Shown piece by piece: positions 23,625 to 30,932 of a DNA stretch of 64,000 bases. The stretch is from contig NZ_LT906450.1 in NCBI RefSeq assembly GCF_900187265.1, forward strand, positions 2,657,444 to 2,721,443, read 5' to 3'. Position numbers and translations under genes: made by a program. Under the pieces are notes generated by a model, which did not search any database, had not been told where the DNA came from, and saw only the letters and a list, made by a program, of their open reading frames with translations. How positions within the stretch are numbered: position 1 is the first letter of the stretch; each line of letters starts with the position of its first letter. The stretch is from Rhodococcus rhodochrous (lineage in GTDB: Bacteria > Actinomycetota > Actinomycetes > Mycobacteriales > Mycobacteriaceae).

Positions 23625-23658
23625 GGTTCCGGCCGGTGCGTCGCATCGGCCGGAAACC
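23625..23658. terminator. Hairpin terminator after the protease cassette
   Basis: GGTTCCGGCCG (23625-23635) pairs with CGGCCGG-AAACC (23647-23658) with one bulge and an 11-base loop, 17 bases after the metalloprotease stop. Confidence 0.7.
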
Positions 23659-23670
23659 CTCATCTCAGGT

Positions 23671-23865
23671 TCATGGTTGCCCCGATTCGAACGTGAGGAC
23701 CTCGTCGTCGACGGAGAGAACCGTGCGCACCTGGGGATGCGGTGCGCAGCCATCGTTCTGCAGACCTTGCGGGTCGACGGGGAGTCCAGGTCGGTCATGA
23801 CGGATCCTTTCCTGCGCCGAAAAGTGCTTCGAACGAAGCTTCACGCTCGGGTGCTGCGAAATCAT
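23671..23865 (-). CDS. Possible small ORF in the 299-bp gap after the protease cassette
   Basis: The gap 23609-23907 holds the terminator and little else. On the minus strand a 64-aa frame (starts MISQHPSVKLRSKHF, ends VLSVDDEVLTFESGQP) has protein-like composition in its last 35 residues. A competing frame starts at an ATG at 23798 with a better ribosome site (AGGAAAGG), which would fit a frameshifted or decayed gene. No family recognised. Confidence 0.25.
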   Translation of the reverse strand: MISQHPSVKLRSKHFSAQERIRHDRPGLPVDPQGLQNDGCAPHPQVRTVLSVDDEVLTFESGQP

Positions 23866-23907
23866 GCGTAGCGGACTACTCGAAGAGCCTCCTTTCGGAC
23901 GTGACGA

Positions 23908-25008
23908 TCACGTGCGGGTTGTCGAATCGACCTCCACCGCCGGCTGCGGGAGCGCACGACTGTCGACGAGTTCCTGCCTGTTCAGCACACCCGGCAGACC
24001 GCGACCGTTGCGGGTGAACAGAGCCGTCACCACCGCGACACCCGCGAAGATCGTGACCAGGATGCTCCACTCCTCGGGGAGAAGATCGAGCAGACCGTAT
24101 CCGCCGATGCCGGCGAGGAACCGCAGGAGCCGCGAGACCGCCACGGGCATCGAGCCTCCCACGTACCGCAGTCGCACGACGTGATCACCGGGAGACCTGC
24201 CCGTGGTGAGGATGACGAGCAACCACACCGCGAGGGTGACGCTGCCGCCGATGATCGTCGACACCGGACCTTCGACGGCGGTCGCGCGATCGTCGGCGAG
24301 GTAGATCAGGTAGGCCCGCACCGCGACCGCCACGGCGAAGGTCGTCAACGTGTAGCCGAGCCAGTCGCACAACATCGCGAGCAACCGGCGTGGGACGGTG
24401 ACCGGGCGCGATGCTCCCGGGTCGACGTCAGCGGAAGGATCCGACAATCCGCGCGGAACCACAAGTGCCAACAGCGAACCCAGCGCCGCGCCGACCGTGT
24501 TGGTGAGCAGATCGTCGACGTCGAACACCCGATACGCGCAGTCGTACGCACCCCACATCCCGGTCAGTTGGGCGAGTTCGACGAACAGCGACGTCGCGAA
24601 CCCGGCCGCGATCGCCACGAGGATTCCGCGGCCCCCGAGCGCGCGGACGAAGAATCCGAGCGGAACGAACAGCAGCACGTTCAGCGCCAGTTGCAGGACC
24701 GCCGTGTCGCGGAGGAATGCGGTGGGACTGCCGGTGTTCGACCACGCACCCCACAGGTCGTCGACGAAGGCGAGCGGATCGGTGTTGGTCCCGGCGCACA
24801 CCAGCGTCTGTGGATCGGGGAGTGGCAGCAGGGTGTAGGCCCACAGTGCCCAGAAGTAGACGAGGGCTGCGACGAACAGCGCCAGCCGTCCGAGCGAGAG
24901 GCGGCCGCGGCGTCGATAGCTCAACGCGACGAACGGCACGAACAACACCGCCCCGACGAGTAGGCCGGCGAAGACTGCGATGACTCCGAGTTCGACGCGA
25001 CTGTCCAC
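23908..25008 (-). CDS. VanZ-like and RDD-domain membrane protein
   Basis: 366 aa from the GTG at 25008, the only start that includes the first helix; no good Shine-Dalgarno sequence is seen. Residues about 1-190 form a VanZ-like domain of five or six helices with 'FWALWAYTLLPLPDP', 'NVLLFVPLGFFVRALGGRG' and 'ELAQLTGMWGAYDCAYRVFD' plus 'VDDLLTNTVGAALG'. The second half is an RDD domain: 'RLLAMLCDWLGYTLTTF', 'GRSPGDHVVRLRYVGGSM'. VanZ proteins are linked to teicoplanin resistance and envelope stress; RDD proteins to ion or small-molecule transport. The fusion is common in actinobacteria. Divergent from padR. Confidence 0.85.
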   Translation of the reverse strand: MDSRVELGVIAVFAGLLVGAVLFVPFVALSYRRRGRLSLGRLALFVAALVYFWALWAYTLLPLPDPQTLVCAGTNTDPLAFVDDLWGAWSNTGSPTAFLRDTAVLQLALNVLLFVPLGFFVRALGGRGILVAIAAGFATSLFVELAQLTGMWGAYDCAYRVFDVDDLLTNTVGAALGSLLALVVPRGLSDPSADVDPGASRPVTVPRRLLAMLCDWLGYTLTTFAVAVAVRAYLIYLADDRATAVEGPVSTIIGGSVTLAVWLLVILTTGRSPGDHVVRLRYVGGSMPVAVSRLLRFLAGIGGYGLLDLLPEEWSILVTIFAGVAVVTALFTRNGRGLPGVLNRQELVDSRALPQPAVEVDSTTRT

Positions 25009-25185
25009 GAGGGGAGTCTGCCACCCGGACGGTCCGATTCCGGGGACGCTCGAGCGTGCCGATGTCGACCGACCCGACCTGCTTGTCCGTCCGCTATTCC
25101 ACGCCGTATATTCGGCGCCGACTATTCGAAGCGAACGAGTCGCAGAATCGCAACGCCTCCCGACGATCGAAGGAAATCGAGACCG

Positions 25186-25896
25186 GTGTCCGATCAGCCC
25201 CGCAGCCCCGTCCTGACGCCTATGGCCGTCGCGGTACTCGGGCTGCTCGAGGAACGGCCGATGCATCCCTACGAGATGCACCAGCTTCTGCTCAAGCGGC
25301 GCGAGGACAACCTGATCAAGCTCCGGCCGAGCTCGCTGTACCACACTGTTTCCCGCCTCGCGGAAAGCGGACTGATCCGGCAGGAAGGCACAGAACGCGC
25401 AGGCAACAGGCCCGAGCGCACCACTTACAGCATCACCGAGGCCGGCGCCGCGGCCGTGCGGGCCCGCCTCGCCGAGATCATCCGACGGCCCGTCCGTGAA
25501 TATCCGATCTTTCCCCTCGGTCTCGCCGAATCGCACAACCTTCCGGCCGACGAGGTCGTCGTTCTCCTCGGCGAGCGCATCGACCGGCTCGAGGAAGAAC
25601 TTGTCGAATTCGACGCGATCCGCATGTGGGCCGCGGACAACGGCGTGCCGCGTCGCTACTGGGTGGCCGTCGACTTTCTCCGGGACAGGACCGCCCACGA
25701 AGCGGACTGGCTTCGCGGGCTGATCGAGGAGATCCGCGACGGCTCCCTCGCGTGGCAGAGCTTCGATGCCGCCGATCTACAACTTCCGGACCCGCCCCAT
25801 GATCTCGGCCGCGACTGGGGTGCGGCGCTGACGGACGAGACTCTCGCCGAACTGCGGAGGAGCGGTGCGGGAAGTAGTGGTCCCGGTCGGCCGTAG
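25186..25896 (+). CDS. PadR-family transcriptional regulator
   Basis: 236 aa from the GTG at 25186. N-terminal winged helix: 'VAVLGLLEERPMHPYEMHQL' and 'LRPSSLYHTVSRLAESGLIR', with the wing 'NRPERTTYSITEAGAAAV'. The C-terminal Vir_act_alpha_C part has 'ERIDRLEEELVEFDAI' and 'RYWVAVDFLRDRTAHEADWL', a coiled-coil dimer interface. It sits 77 bases upstream of a drug-exporter gene on the same strand and is its likely repressor. Confidence 0.93.
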   Translation: MSDQPRSPVLTPMAVAVLGLLEERPMHPYEMHQLLLKRREDNLIKLRPSSLYHTVSRLAESGLIRQEGTERAGNRPERTTYSITEAGAAAVRARLAEIIRRPVREYPIFPLGLAESHNLPADEVVVLLGERIDRLEEELVEFDAIRMWAADNGVPRRYWVAVDFLRDRTAHEADWLRGLIEEIRDGSLAWQSFDAADLQLPDPPHDLGRDWGAALTDETLAELRRSGAGSSGPGRP

Positions 25897-25973
25897 TACA
25901 TCGACCGAACCTGGACACCTTGACCCAATAGATCGCCGGTCGTGCTCGACCGGTGCGAACAGGAACGAAATCG

Positions 25974-27461
25974 ATGAAAACCGAACGTAATCCGTGGTGG
26001 GGCCTGTCGGCCCTGGTGGTCGGGTTCTTCATGATCCTGCTGGACTTGACCATCGTCGCGGTGGCCAACCCGGCGATCATGGCCGACCTGCAGGCCGACA
26101 TCAATCAGGTCGTCTGGGTGACCAGCGCCTATCTGCTCACCTATGCGGTGCCTCTGCTGTTCACCGGTCGTCTCGGCGACCGGTTCGGCCCCAAGCACAT
26201 CTACCTTGCGGGCCTGGTGGTGTTCACCGCAGCGTCGCTGTGGTGCGCGACCTCCGGCACCATCGAGATGCTCATCGCCGCCCGCGCCGTCCAGGGACTC
26301 GGCGCGGCGCTGATGACGCCGCAGACGATGGCGATCATCACCCGCACCTTCGCGCCCGACAAGCGCGGCGCGGCCATGGGTCTGTGGGGCGCGGTCGCCG
26401 GTCTGGCCTCGCTGCTCGGGCCCCTCGTCGGTGGTGTGCTGGTCGATTGGCAGGGCTGGAACTGGATCTTCTACATCAACGTCCCGGTCGGCATCATTGC
26501 GTTCGTGCTGGCGGCGTGCCTGGTGCCCAGCCTCGAGACCCAACCGCACAAGTTCGACGTCGTCGGCGTGATCCTCAGTGGCGTCGGACTGTTCCTGCTC
26601 GTTTTCGGAATCCAGGAAGGTTCCAGCCGCGACTGGGACGTATGGACCTGGACGATGATCGTCGCAGGTATCGCGGTGATGGTGCTGTTCGTCTTCAACC
26701 AGGCGCGCAACAAGGGTGAACCCCTCGTGCCGCTGGCCCTGTTCCGCGACCGGAACTTCTCGATGTCGAACATCGCGATCTCGTCGATGGGCGCAGCCAT
26801 GACCGCCCTGATGGTTCCGGCGTACTTCTATCTCGAGACGGTCCGCGGATTCTCACCCACGCGCGCCGCCCTGATCTTCGCCCCGATGGCGATCGTCACC
26901 GGTCTGACGGCACCGCTCGTCGGCAAGTTCTCCGACCGGATGCCGCCGCGGGTGTTGCCCACCGTCGGCTTCACGCTCTTCTCCGCGTCGATCTTCGGGT
27001 TTGCGGTGCTCATGACGCCGGACAGCCCCATCGTGCTGTTCCTGCTCATCGCCGGTATCGCCGGCGTGTCCAATTCGTGCATCTGGGCACCGCTGGCCTC
27101 CACCGCCACGCACAACCTGCCCATTCACCAGGCGGGTGCTGGTGCCGGCATCTACAACACCACCCGTCAGGTCGGTTCGGTGCTGGGCAGCGCTGCGATC
27201 GGTGCCTTGATCTCGTCTTTGATGGCCGCGCAGGGACTCGGTGAGGTGCAGGCCGGTGAAGGCGGCGGAGCCGCGATGGGAACCGCTCTCCCGGAGCAGA
27301 TCGCCGAGAAGTTCAGCACCGCGCTGAGCCAGTCGATGCTCCTGCCCGCGTCGGTCCTGATCATCGGGATCGTGGCGTCGGCGATGTTCGTCGGCCACGC
27401 CTCGTCGCAGCGGAAGGCGCAGGCCGGCACTTCGGCTGATCGGGCAGAGGTCACCGGCTGA
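25974..27461 (+). CDS. MFS drug exporter, DHA2 (EmrB/QacA) family, 14 helices
   Basis: 495 aa from the ATG at 25974 (AGGA upstream; an earlier in-frame start lacks one). Motif D1 'MILLDLTIVAVANPAIMADL' in helix 1, motif A 'TGRLGDRFGPKHIYL', motif C-like 'SLLGPLVGGVLVDWQGWNWI' and 14 predicted membrane segments identify a proton-coupled DHA2 multidrug exporter. Coupled with padR, it is probably induced by a phenolic or antibiotic compound. A perfect terminator follows. Confidence 0.93.
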   Translation: MKTERNPWWGLSALVVGFFMILLDLTIVAVANPAIMADLQADINQVVWVTSAYLLTYAVPLLFTGRLGDRFGPKHIYLAGLVVFTAASLWCATSGTIEMLIAARAVQGLGAALMTPQTMAIITRTFAPDKRGAAMGLWGAVAGLASLLGPLVGGVLVDWQGWNWIFYINVPVGIIAFVLAACLVPSLETQPHKFDVVGVILSGVGLFLLVFGIQEGSSRDWDVWTWTMIVAGIAVMVLFVFNQARNKGEPLVPLALFRDRNFSMSNIAISSMGAAMTALMVPAYFYLETVRGFSPTRAALIFAPMAIVTGLTAPLVGKFSDRMPPRVLPTVGFTLFSASIFGFAVLMTPDSPIVLFLLIAGIAGVSNSCIWAPLASTATHNLPIHQAGAGAGIYNTTRQVGSVLGSAAIGALISSLMAAQGLGEVQAGEGGGAAMGTALPEQIAEKFSTALSQSMLLPASVLIIGIVASAMFVGHASSQRKAQAGTSADRAEVTG

Positions 27462-27500
27462 GCCGGGTTCGCGTGTAGGGCCCGGTCGCCACGAACGGAA

Positions 27501-27537
27501 GAACGCTCCCACCGAGCAGGACTCGGTGGGAGCGTTC
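27501..27537. terminator. Strong bidirectional terminator
   Basis: A perfect 16-bp stem (27501-27516 with 27522-27537) and a 5-base loop CAGGA between the convergent DHA2 and ppnP genes. Confidence 0.92.
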
Positions 27538-27557
27538 TCGTTCGCTCGGGAGTGTGG

Positions 27558-27881
27558 TCAGCCGTAATGGCAGACGTAGCTGACGGCCTCGGTCACCTCG
27601 ATGTCGAAGGACGAGTCGCCGGGCACCGAGAAGGAGTCGCCTGCACCGTAGGAGGTCCAGTCCTCGCTGCCGGCCAACCGGACGCGGCACGCGCCGCTGT
27701 GCAGCTCCATGACCTCGGGAGCAGCAGTGCCGAAGTTCAGGGTCGCGGGCAGGATCACGCCGGCCGACTTGCGGGTTCCATCCGCCAGATGGAAGTTGTG
27801 GCTGACGCACTTGCCGTCGAAGTAGACGTTGGCACGCGGGTCGAGCGTCACGTTGGCGTAGGTCGAAGTCGGCTCACTCAT
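27558..27881 (-). CDS. ppnP: Pyrimidine/purine nucleoside phosphorylase PpnP (DUF1255)
   Basis: 107 aa, close to the family's 94-105. Small cupin: '[20 protein letters not shown]' with '[19 protein letters not shown]', '[18 protein letters not shown]' and '[16 protein letters not shown]'. Members split diverse nucleosides by phosphorolysis into base and ribose-1-phosphate. It lies downstream of the VOC gene on the same strand, 77 bases away. Confidence 0.93.
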   Translation of the reverse strand: MSEPTSTYANVTLDPRANVYFDGKCVSHNFHLADGTRKSAGVILPATLNFGTAAPEVMELHSGACRVRLAGSEDWTSYGAGDSFSVPGDSSFDIEVTEAVSYVCHYG

Positions 27882-27958
27882 GAGCTGGAGCGTAGCGAGG
27901 CGGGTGCAGGTCGCCGGTCGCCGGGGTCGGTGTGCTCCCGTCCGTCGCGAGGTGCATC

Positions 27959-28378
27959 TCAGGCGCCCTTCACCGAGTCGACGATGTCGAGATAGTGCTG
28001 GTTGTACATCACCGCGAGCACGTTGCCGAACGGGTCGACGACCGAGGCGGTGACGAACCCGGGACCGCGTTCGGTGATGCCCTCGTGCGTGGTGGCTCCG
28101 AGCGACAGGAGCCGCTCGTAGGTGGCCTCGACGTCGTCGACCGCCCAGTAGGTGAGCGTCGCGCCGGTGTCCGAACCGGTCCGGTGCGGCGGCGCGAACC
28201 GGCGCTCGATGAATCCGAGCTCGTGCTGGAAGTCGCCGATCCGGAACTCGACGTACGCCGGAGCTCCGTCGACCTCCCGTACGAAATACGGCTCGACACC
28301 GAGCAGTTCGGTGTACCAGTCGATGGCGGCACGCAGGTCGTCGACGATGTAGTTGGTGGTGGTGAGTCCTCGCAACAT
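27959..28378 (-). CDS. VOC-family (glyoxalase/bleomycin resistance-like) protein
   Basis: 139 aa from the ATG at 28378. Paired beta-alpha-beta-beta-beta modules: '[19 protein letters not shown]' and '[20 protein letters not shown]', then '[20 protein letters not shown]' and '[20 protein letters not shown]' with the Glu/His metal-ligand context 'HELGF'. Function within the superfamily is open. It is divergent from a WYL-domain regulator and a 9-bp inverted repeat lies in the 89-bp gap. Confidence 0.9.
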   Translation of the reverse strand: MLRGLTTTNYIVDDLRAAIDWYTELLGVEPYFVREVDGAPAYVEFRIGDFQHELGFIERRFAPPHRTGSDTGATLTYWAVDDVEATYERLLSLGATTHEGITERGPGFVTASVVDPFGNVLAVMYNQHYLDIVDSVKGA

Positions 28379-28424
28379 GACGGTCGTTCCTCTCGTTGGT
28401 CTTCTGGGAACAACTCTCGCAGTC

Positions 28425-28449
28425 AAAGTGCTCATCGACTGAGCACTTT
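28425..28449. promoter_or_regulatory. Operator between VOC and WYL genes
   Basis: AAAGTGCTC, 7 bases, GAGCACTTT: a perfect 9-bp inverted repeat located 19 bases before the WYL regulator start and 47 bases before the VOC start. The position fits autoregulation plus control of the divergent gene. Confidence 0.75.
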
Positions 28450-28467
28450 CTTCGGGATACTCGAGGC

Positions 28468-29412
28468 ATGCGCGCAGACCGGCTCGTCGCGGCCCTGTTG
28501 TTCCTCCAACAGCGTGGGCGGGTGACCGCTGCAGACCTTGCGGAGGAGCTCGAGGTGTCGGTGGCGACGGCGCGCCGCGACCTCGAAGCGTTGTCGGCGG
28601 CAGGCATCCCCGTCTATCCGCAGCCGGGACGCGGAGGCGGGTGGTCGCTCGTCGGCGGTGCCCGGACCGACCTCAGCGGACTGTCGGCCACCGAGACCCG
28701 GGCGTTGTTCCTCCTCGTCGGGCCGGCGGCGTCCGTGTCGGCGGAGGCCAAGATCGCGCTTCGCAAGCTCGTCCGCGCCCTGCCGCAGACCTTCCGGGCC
28801 GACGCCGAAGCGGCCGCCGGTGCGGTGATGAACGACCGGACGGGGTGGAGCGGGCTCGACCGCCCGCGACCCGAGATCGTCGACCTTCTGCAGACGGCGG
28901 TGGTGCGTCGACGGAAGGTCCGGTTCACCTACACGAACGCCATGCGGGAGCGATCGGAGCGCGTCGTCGATCCGTGGGGACTCGTCGACAAGGACGGCAC
29001 CTGGTATCTGATCGCCGGCACCGAGCGAGGGCAGCGCACCTTCCGCGTCGACCGGATCAGCGGGGCCGAACCGACCGATGACGCCGCAGAACGACCCGAC
29101 GACTTCGCGCTCGAGCAGGCGTGGGACGAGGTGGTCGGCCAGGTCGAGCAGAAGCGCTCGCGCACGTGGGCGACGGTTCTCATCGGAAGCCGATACGTCC
29201 CGATCCTGCGGAACCATTTCGGTCGGCACTGCCACGTCGACGACGAACTCGACGACGGACACAGTCGGGTGCGGATCGCCGCGCCGACGCTGCTCGACAT
29301 CGCCCGGAATCTCGCCGGATGGGGCGCGCTGGTCGAGGTGCTCGATCCGGTCTCGGTGCGGGAAGAACTGGCGCGTATCGGAACCGAGCTCGCCGACCGT
29401 TACGCCCGCTGA
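28468..29412 (+). CDS. HTH and WYL-domain transcriptional regulator
   Basis: 314 aa from the ATG at 28468. N-terminal HTH_11/DeoR-like domain: '[20 protein letters not shown]' and '[20 protein letters not shown]'. WYL domain from about residue 135: '[20 protein letters not shown]', '[20 protein letters not shown]' and '[10 protein letters not shown]'. A C-terminal WCX segment ends the protein. WYL proteins sense ligands or nucleic acid and control nearby genes. Here the VOC gene is the evident target through the repeat at 28425-28449. Confidence 0.93.
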   Translation: MRADRLVAALLFLQQRGRVTAADLAEELEVSVATARRDLEALSAAGIPVYPQPGRGGGWSLVGGARTDLSGLSATETRALFLLVGPAASVSAEAKIALRKLVRALPQTFRADAEAAAGAVMNDRTGWSGLDRPRPEIVDLLQTAVVRRRKVRFTYTNAMRERSERVVDPWGLVDKDGTWYLIAGTERGQRTFRVDRISGAEPTDDAAERPDDFALEQAWDEVVGQVEQKRSRTWATVLIGSRYVPILRNHFGRHCHVDDELDDGHSRVRIAAPTLLDIARNLAGWGALVEVLDPVSVREELARIGTELADRYAR

Positions 29413-29433
29413 GCGCAGAGTGCGTTCGGCGGG

Positions 29434-29516
29434 AAGCTCACAACGCTGAAGTGAGGCTCACAACCCGGAGGGTCGACCACCAGGGTTGTGAGCCTCACTT
29501 TTCGGTTGTGAGCCTT
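29434..29516. repeat. Nested palindrome (REP-like) with terminator potential
   Basis: Inner arms AGTGAGGCTCACAACCC (29450-29466) and its exact complement (29483-29499), 17 bp, loop 16, followed by TTTT. Outer arms AAGCTCACAAC (29434-29444) and GTTGTGAGCCTT (29505-29516) repeat the same GCTCACAAC word, so it occurs four times in dyad order. The inner hairpin should terminate the WYL transcript. The nesting suggests a repetitive extragenic palindrome unit. Confidence 0.8.
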
Positions 29517-29797
29517 CTGCGGGATAGGTCTTGCAACCGGAAACGGGGCCTGCTGGACTCACCTGAGTCAGTCCGGGCCGCGCACAGTGCTGTCCGTCCC
29601 CATGCGTCCTATGGGGTGCGTATGCGAGGCCGTAGTGGTACGTGAGCGTGCCAAGCGCTCGGTCCGAGCGGGTGACCGACCGCAGTGACGGGGTCGGGGG
29701 TCCGAAAGATCCGACGCTGTCGGACGGCGGGAAGGAATGCGGCGTCGGCCCCGAGGCGCTCGCGAAGGTAGGAGCGGCGCAGGGGGCTGTGCATCGA
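29517..29797. other. Intergenic stretch without a supported gene
   Basis: Open frames on both strands are present but have Arg/Pro-rich, shadow-like translations and no ribosome sites. A short dyad (TGGACTCACCTGAGTCAGTCC) near 29554-29575 is the only structure I see. Confidence 0.5.
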
Positions 29798-30229
29798 TCA
29801 GTCGGCGGCGCGCTTACGTGGCCGACCACGCCGCGCCGTCTTCTTGACCGGGGCTCTCCGTCGCGGCTCGGCCTGCTGTGGCTCGTCCTCGACCTCGCCC
29901 TCGTCTTCATCCGGGTCCTCGTCCGAACCTTCGGCGGTGTCCGCTTCCTCGTCCGGCTCCTCGTCTTCGTCCTCGTCCGCATCGGCTTGTGGACTGTCGG
30001 ATGGGGCGTCCCGCCAACTGAATTCGACCTCGATCTCGACCTGGTCGCCGTCCACCTCGATCTCGAGTTCCCATTCGAGCCGGTCGGCGACGACGAGCGA
30101 AATGGAATCACCGCCCGAGTCCAGTTCCACCTCGGATCCCGTCGCCAAGGCACGACCGAGTGCAATCAGCCGGTCGGACGCCTGCTTGCGGGTAAGTTGG
30201 GCCTTCTGCTTGATCTCCAGCTTGGGCAC
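29798..30229 (-). CDS. Amphi-Trp domain protein with acidic region and AT-hook tail
   Basis: 143 aa from the GTG at 30229, chosen because AGGAG lies five bases upstream. Residues about 1-70 form an amphi-Trp domain: 'KLEIKQKAQLTRKQASDRL' and 'SISLVVADRLEWELEIEVDG' with 'VEIEVEFSWRD'. Then comes a highly acidic Asp/Glu segment of about 45 residues and a basic end containing 'RRGRPRKR', the GRP core of an AT-hook. The combination suggests a nucleoid-associated or DNA-bridging protein whose acidic part modulates binding. Function inferred from composition only; no operon partner. Confidence 0.75.
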   Translation of the reverse strand: MPKLEIKQKAQLTRKQASDRLIALGRALATGSEVELDSGGDSISLVVADRLEWELEIEVDGDQVEIEVEFSWRDAPSDSPQADADEDEDEEPDEEADTAEGSDEDPDEDEGEVEDEPQQAEPRRRAPVKKTARRGRPRKRAAD

Positions 30230-30519
30230 GGCAACTCCTGACCTCGATGAAGTATGCATCCACGGTATCCGTCGCGGGGTAGACCGGAGTCGTGAACGAG
30301 GAGCCGTGACGAGTTCGACGTTCGTCGTCCGGGCGAGTTACATGCGCGCAACCGATCGCGGCGAAAAGTTGCTCCGGGCGGGATTAGACTCACCGGTGTC
30401 GCAGGCCTGCCGATGATGTCGGGCCCGGTGCCTTGCCGGTGCCGGTTCGTGTGGCGGTGGTTCTGTTCGTGTTGCGACGGTCGACGGCGTGGTCGGTGGT
30501 TCTTCTGTCAGGAGTTGTC
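30230..30519. other. Intergenic region upstream of small ORF, no gene seen
   Basis: Holds the divergent promoter regions of the amphi-Trp gene and the small ORF at 30520. GATTAGACT near 30391 could be a -10-like element, not confirmed. Confidence 0.4.
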
Positions 30520-30723
30520 ATGGCCCGTTCCGTTCGAGATGAAGAAGGCCGTTCGTCGGTAGATGAGGTGACCCTGCGCGACCTCGAGATGGTGGTTCAG
30601 GCACTGACCGGCCGAGGTGCGGACGCAGAGGCCGTCGAGTTCGGGAGCAGTCGAGGAGCTGCAGAGCCGGCCGGGCGGTCCGATGTGCCGGATGGGAGGC
30701 GTCGTCGCCGCACGCAGCGGTGA
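30520..30723 (+). CDS. Small hypothetical protein
   Basis: 67 aa from an ATG with AGGAG five bases upstream. Starts MARSVRDEEGRSSVDEV, continues 'TLRDLEMVVQALTGRGADA' as a likely helix and ends in a basic 'GRRRRRTQR'. No domain recognised. It is 92 bases ahead of the AtuA operon. Confidence 0.5.
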   Translation: MARSVRDEEGRSSVDEVTLRDLEMVVQALTGRGADAEAVEFGSSRGAAEPAGRSDVPDGRRRRRTQR

Positions 30724-30815
30724 TGCCACTCTCGGCCCGCCGGAGTACGGCTGGATGCTGCGCAGAACAGTCATGAGTGCTTGCTCCGAGAGCATCGACA
30801 TGTGACGCTGACCAC

Positions 30816-30932
30816 ATGGTGGAGTCGCCCGAGGTTCTCGACGATCTACGCGCCGGAGGTCATGCCCTCGACGCTCTCTGCCGGCTCGAAGCTCGGCGGA
30901 CAGGTTGCCCGGTGCGGGAGCGGATCGCGTGA
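30816..30932 (+). CDS. Small ORF coupled to the AtuA gene
   Basis: 38 aa (MVESPEVLDDLRAGGHALDA ... VRERIA). The stop overlaps the GTG of the AtuA gene (GTGA at 30929-30932), the same junction type as the following genes of the operon, which supports translation. The frame is open back to a GTG at 30777. No family known and no strong ribosome site. Confidence 0.45.
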   Translation: MVESPEVLDDLRAGGHALDALCRLEARRTGCPVRERIA

